A stretch of 64,000 bases of DNA from Bacteroidota bacterium (GTDB taxonomy: Bacteria > Bacteroidota > Bacteroidia > NS11-12g > UBA9320), in contig NVWV01000013.1 in NCBI GenBank assembly GCA_002746305.1, positions 41,445 through 105,444 of the forward strand, given 5' to 3'. A program made the position numbers and the translations under genes. Under the pieces are notes generated by a model. The model made no database searches and was not told where the DNA came from. It saw nothing but the letters and a program-made list of their open reading frames with translations. Shown here piece by piece: positions 61,331-64,000 of the stretch (positions are counted from its first letter, which is position 1; each line of letters opens with the position of its first letter).

Positions 61331-62674
61331 ATGAAAGTTAACTTCAATTTACGGAGTGCTTCTTCTGAAAAAGAAACACCCATTAATATGGTAATGAGAT
61401 GGACCAGTCAAAGGTTAGTCTGTGCTTCTAAGAAATCAATCAATCCAAAGTACTGGAATTTTGATAAGCAACAGGCAAAAAAAAGTCTTGAAGGTTATTC
61501 AACTTTTAACACTAATCTCAATAATTTGGAGACTAAAATTTTTAAAACCTTTGAAGAATTTATTTCAGACAATGGACGTGAACCAAATGTCCAAGAATTA
61601 AGAGAGTTTCTTGCGGCGAAGGTGTTCCAACCAATAAAACCTAAGATTGAAAAGAAAACACCAACATTGTTGGAACTTATATTAATAAAACTTGACATAG
61701 AAAAAAGGAGACTGGTATCTGAAGGAAAAGGAACATCAAGAACTACAACTCTCTACTCCTACAGAAGATTACATGAATTACTTCTCGAATTTCAGAACAA
61801 AACTAAAATTGGGGTTAATTATCAAGACATTAGTTTGGACTGGTATTATGAGTTTAAAGACTTTCTTAATTCTAAGAGTTATGCTACCAATTATCAAGGC
61901 AAGATAATAAAAGATATTAAGACCATATTGAATTTAGCATTGGAAAAAGGGTATTCGACAAATAGAGTACATAAAAATAGTAAGTTCAAAAAAGATCAGG
62001 TAAAAACGTTTCACACCTATCTGAATGAATTTGAAATTGAACAGTTGTATCAATTTGATTTTAGTGAGAATAAGCGACTTGAAAAAGTAAGAGACCTGTT
62101 CGTTTTAGCTTGCAGAACTGGGTTGAGAATTTCAGACTTCAAACGTATAAAAAAGGACCACATAATTATTTCAAATATTCACGTTCAGAAAGATGGTCAG
62201 AATATAGAAATTGAACGCGAATTTCTTCGTATTTTAACCCAAAAGACAAAAACGGAGGTGGATATACCTTTGCATTCAAACGTTGAAGAGATACTGTTAA
62301 AATATGATTATAAAGTGCCTTTTATAAGTACTCAAAATTTCAATACTTATGTGAAGGAGGTATGCAAAGAAGCTGGACTTACAGAAGTTTTGATTTATAC
62401 TAAAACTCAAGGGAGTGAAACAAAAAGAATAGAGCGACCAAAATATGGGCTTTGTTCAAGTCATACAGGTCGAAGAAGTTTTGCAACTAATCACTATATG
62501 CAGGGGTTTCCAATACTTTCTATAATGGCTATTACAGGACATTCGAAGGTCAAGGATTTTAAGAATTATATTGTATTAGGTGCAAATGAACATGCCAAAG
62601 TTTTAGCATCTCATTACTACAGGTTGGAGGAGGAAAAGAAAGCGGTAAAAAATCATTTGAAAATAGCGAGGTAG
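61331..62674 (+). CDS. Tyrosine recombinase / integrase
   Basis: Site-specific recombinase of 447 residues typical of Bacteroidetes integrative elements. N-terminal arm-binding region with TSQRLVCASKKSINPKYWNF, SAM-like core-binding domain (about 110-220), and catalytic domain with Arg in LACRTGLRISDFKRI, HxxR in SSHTGRRSFATNHYM and His in AITGHSKVKDFKNYI followed by a C-terminal Tyr (YIVLG or HYYRLEEE). It reads away from the att-like site 175 bp upstream, and the next ORF starts 3 bp after it. Confidence 0.93.
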   Translation: MKVNFNLRSASSEKETPINMVMRWTSQRLVCASKKSINPKYWNFDKQQAKKSLEGYSTFNTNLNNLETKIFKTFEEFISDNGREPNVQELREFLAAKVFQPIKPKIEKKTPTLLELILIKLDIEKRRLVSEGKGTSRTTTLYSYRRLHELLLEFQNKTKIGVNYQDISLDWYYEFKDFLNSKSYATNYQGKIIKDIKTILNLALEKGYSTNRVHKNSKFKKDQVKTFHTYLNEFEIEQLYQFDFSENKRLEKVRDLFVLACRTGLRISDFKRIKKDHIIISNIHVQKDGQNIEIEREFLRILTQKTKTEVDIPLHSNVEEILLKYDYKVPFISTQNFNTYVKEVCKEAGLTEVLIYTKTQGSETKRIERPKYGLCSSHTGRRSFATNHYMQGFPILSIMAITGHSKVKDFKNYIVLGANEHAKVLASHYYRLEEEKKAVKNHLKIAR

Positions 62675-62677
62675 GAA

Positions 62678-63541
62678 ATGAGAGAAGACATAAAAGAGAC
62701 TGTACCCACAGGAATACCTTACTCGTTGAATTTGATAAAGCACTATAACGCTTTAGAGGAGATTGAAGAGTTTGAAGATAAGGTAGCTTATTGGAATGAA
62801 CATTTAAATGAACTGGACTTGTTTAAACAGTTATATGTTCGAAAAAAAGATAATAGCGAAATTTTATTGACCTTATTACCTTATGTTAGAAGTAGTAAAC
62901 TGGACTTGTTTTTAATTCAAAATATTATAAGAGAGCATTTTGAAAACAAAAGTATGAGAGGTCATCAAATTATTAAAGACTTCTTAGAAGAGATTGAAAA
63001 TTTGGAAATTATAGAAGAGTCACAAAGGCATTATATAGAAAAAATTGATAGTATGAACATACCTAATCCCAAAAGACCTATTTATGGAGGCAATTTTGAG
63101 GAAATAGGATATAAGAGTTTTGCAGGTAGATATGATGTAGAAACCGCTTGTAAAAAAATCTATAATTCAACTATCAATAAAGGACTTACTGTACAAAAAG
63201 TACTAAGTGCTTTTGATGGTTTCTGTATGGCCTATGCTCGAAAATCAATTAAAGACTACAAACAGAAAATAGAACAGAAATATTCTATTCCTACTAATTA
63301 TATAGGCCTATTTATTTATGCCTTTGGATTAGAAAATAAAACAGAATTTAAAGACTTGAAGTTAAATGCGACTGATATTGCTAAGATTTATACAAAAGCC
63401 TTTAATCTTGAGGATAACCAAGTAGAAAATATTAGAAAGGTATGGGCTTCGCCAAAGGTTAGTAAGCCTTTTCTACAATGGTTTAAACAGTTTGGAATTG
63501 ACCCTAAAGACACTCATCTAAAGCCTTTTTTACCTAAATAA
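62678..63541 (+). CDS. Unknown mobile-element protein
   Basis: Protein of 287 residues, not recognised. It is mainly helical and charged, without signal peptide or membrane segment. Noticeable segments are NALEEIEEFEDKVAYWNEHL, an acidic helix FLEEIENLEIIEESQRHYIE and an aromatic C-terminus (KPFLQWFKQFGIDPKDTHL). It begins 3 bp after the integrase stop, so it is coupled to it, and the excisionase-like gene follows. A role in recombination control or element maintenance is inferred from position only. Confidence 0.65.
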   Translation: MREDIKETVPTGIPYSLNLIKHYNALEEIEEFEDKVAYWNEHLNELDLFKQLYVRKKDNSEILLTLLPYVRSSKLDLFLIQNIIREHFENKSMRGHQIIKDFLEEIENLEIIEESQRHYIEKIDSMNIPNPKRPIYGGNFEEIGYKSFAGRYDVETACKKIYNSTINKGLTVQKVLSAFDGFCMAYARKSIKDYKQKIEQKYSIPTNYIGLFIYAFGLENKTEFKDLKLNATDIAKIYTKAFNLEDNQVENIRKVWASPKVSKPFLQWFKQFGIDPKDTHLKPFLPK

Positions 63542-63600
63542 GCAAAGTTGTCATTGACGCGTTTTTTACGCGAAATATTGTGAGCGAGCCTTGCAGTAAA

Positions 63601-63879
63601 ATGAACAACATAATCTTACAAAACACTTCTCAAAGCGAGTTAAAAGCTTTAATAAGTGAATCAGTAAAGGAGGCGTTAAAAAGTTTCAGTGCCAAACCAA
63701 TAACAAGTCCTAGTAACTCAAAGCTTACACGTCAACAGGTAAAAGATGAATTTCATCTGTCTTTTCCAACCATCTTAAAACTAGAAAAGCAGGGCAAGTT
63801 AAAAGGCTACCGCATTGGACGCCGTGTCCTATTCAATCGTGCAGAAGTCGAAGCAGCATTAGTCCAGAGAAAGTTTTGA
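63601..63879 (+). CDS. Excisionase-like HTH protein
   Basis: Small DNA-binding protein of 92 residues (ATG 63601; a GTG at 63580 would add seven). The C-terminal half is a MerR/helix_turn_helix_17-type wHTH: LTRQQVKDEFHLSFPTILKL followed by KGYRIGRRVLFNRAEVEAAL, the pattern of Bacteroidetes element excisionases. The N-terminal half is helical (ELKALISESVKEALKSF). Probably a directionality factor or regulator for the integrase. Confidence 0.85.
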   Translation: MNNIILQNTSQSELKALISESVKEALKSFSAKPITSPSNSKLTRQQVKDEFHLSFPTILKLEKQGKLKGYRIGRRVLFNRAEVEAALVQRKF

Positions 63880-63886
63880 TGTGGTA

Positions 63887-64000
63887 ATGGAGCATCAATT
63901 CAATACATTAGCACAAAGTGGGACAAGTAAATTTACAAATTCAAGTACAGACTTAATGGTTTCAGGCAATGGAACAGACATTGTTGGCAATTCTGCTTTA
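63887..64000 (+). CDS. Partial ORF of the integrative element, 3' end outside window
   Basis: A frame opens with ATG at 63887 (or GTG at 63881) 7 bp after the excisionase-like stop and stays open to the window end (38 codons; segments MEHQFNTLAQSG, NSSTDLMVSGNG). It is too short to assign. In similar elements replication or mobilisation genes follow here. Confidence 0.4.
   Translation, partial: MEHQFNTLAQSGTSKFTNSSTDLMVSGNGTDIVGNSAL

Overview
The window is a chromosomal segment of a low-GC marine-type Bacteroidetes, probably Flavobacteriales. This rests on several traits. There is a susC/susD/susE-type polysaccharide-utilisation locus. A lpxC-fabZ fusion sits in a lipid A cluster. A PorX-type regulator is present, with several proteins ending in type IX secretion (T9SS) sorting domains of the YPNP type. 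Many lipoproteins occur, there are almost no Shine-Dalgarno sequences, TTG and GTG starts are common, and the promoter -7 element is TAnnTTTG.

Layout. 1-977: 5' part of a subtilisin-like protease gene that runs off the left edge, preceded in its operon by two paralogous lipoprotein genes (934-2260). 2342-3813: folD-queE. 3810-6644 (minus): homogentisate dioxygenase, a transglutaminase-like protein, a DUF350-like membrane protein and a small phosphatase-like protein. 6800-10988: TPR lipoprotein, thrS, infC, rpmI, rplT, then a clear terminator. 11069-14152 (minus): a decayed lipoprotein gene, a K+ channel, miaE, a short-chain fatty-acid transporter and a free-methionine-sulfoxide reductase. 14203-14383: a tiny self-contained transcription unit for a 28-residue membrane peptide.

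14382-37608 is a maltose/maltodextrin (starch) utilisation region. An outer-membrane SusC/SusD/SusE set (minus) imports the glycan. One T9SS-exported GH13 enzyme and two GH13 lipoproteins cut it. A SLC45-like MFS carrier takes oligosaccharides into the cytoplasm. A GH65 phosphorylase, beta-phosphoglucomutase and a BadF-type sugar kinase then process maltose. A Nudix-fold regulator with a degenerate Nudix box is transcribed divergently from the kinase operon. A palindrome (TTAGTGTAAA..TACACTAA type) lies in that divergent region and again in the susC leader, which suggests one regulator and one operator for both arms. A GxxExxY gene with flanking CACAAAG inverted repeats is inserted in the enzyme operon.

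37597-43850: lpxB, a small membrane protein, surE, recN, a LuxR-type membrane regulator with a DUF4199 protein, and murF. 43907-49522: a large FG-GAP secreted protein, a geranylgeranyl-reductase-like flavoprotein, a leucine-rich lipoprotein, a haem-binding lipoprotein and a DUF4920 lipoprotein. 49519-54581 (minus): HD hydrolase, lpxD, lpxC-fabZ, lpxA and an orphan ABC ATPase. 54701-59184: porX, tsaE, a secreted M28 peptidase and a beta-CASP metallo-hydrolase. 59207-60949: a HTH protein, a small secreted T9SS protein whose start codon lies in a hairpin, and a GIY-YIG protein.

From about 61139 to the right edge an integrative element begins. A tRNA-3'-end-like segment and a tRNA-type terminator mark the probable att junction. 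A tyrosine recombinase, an unknown protein, an excisionase-like HTH protein and a truncated ORF follow. I found no rRNA, no complete tRNA and no CRISPR array.
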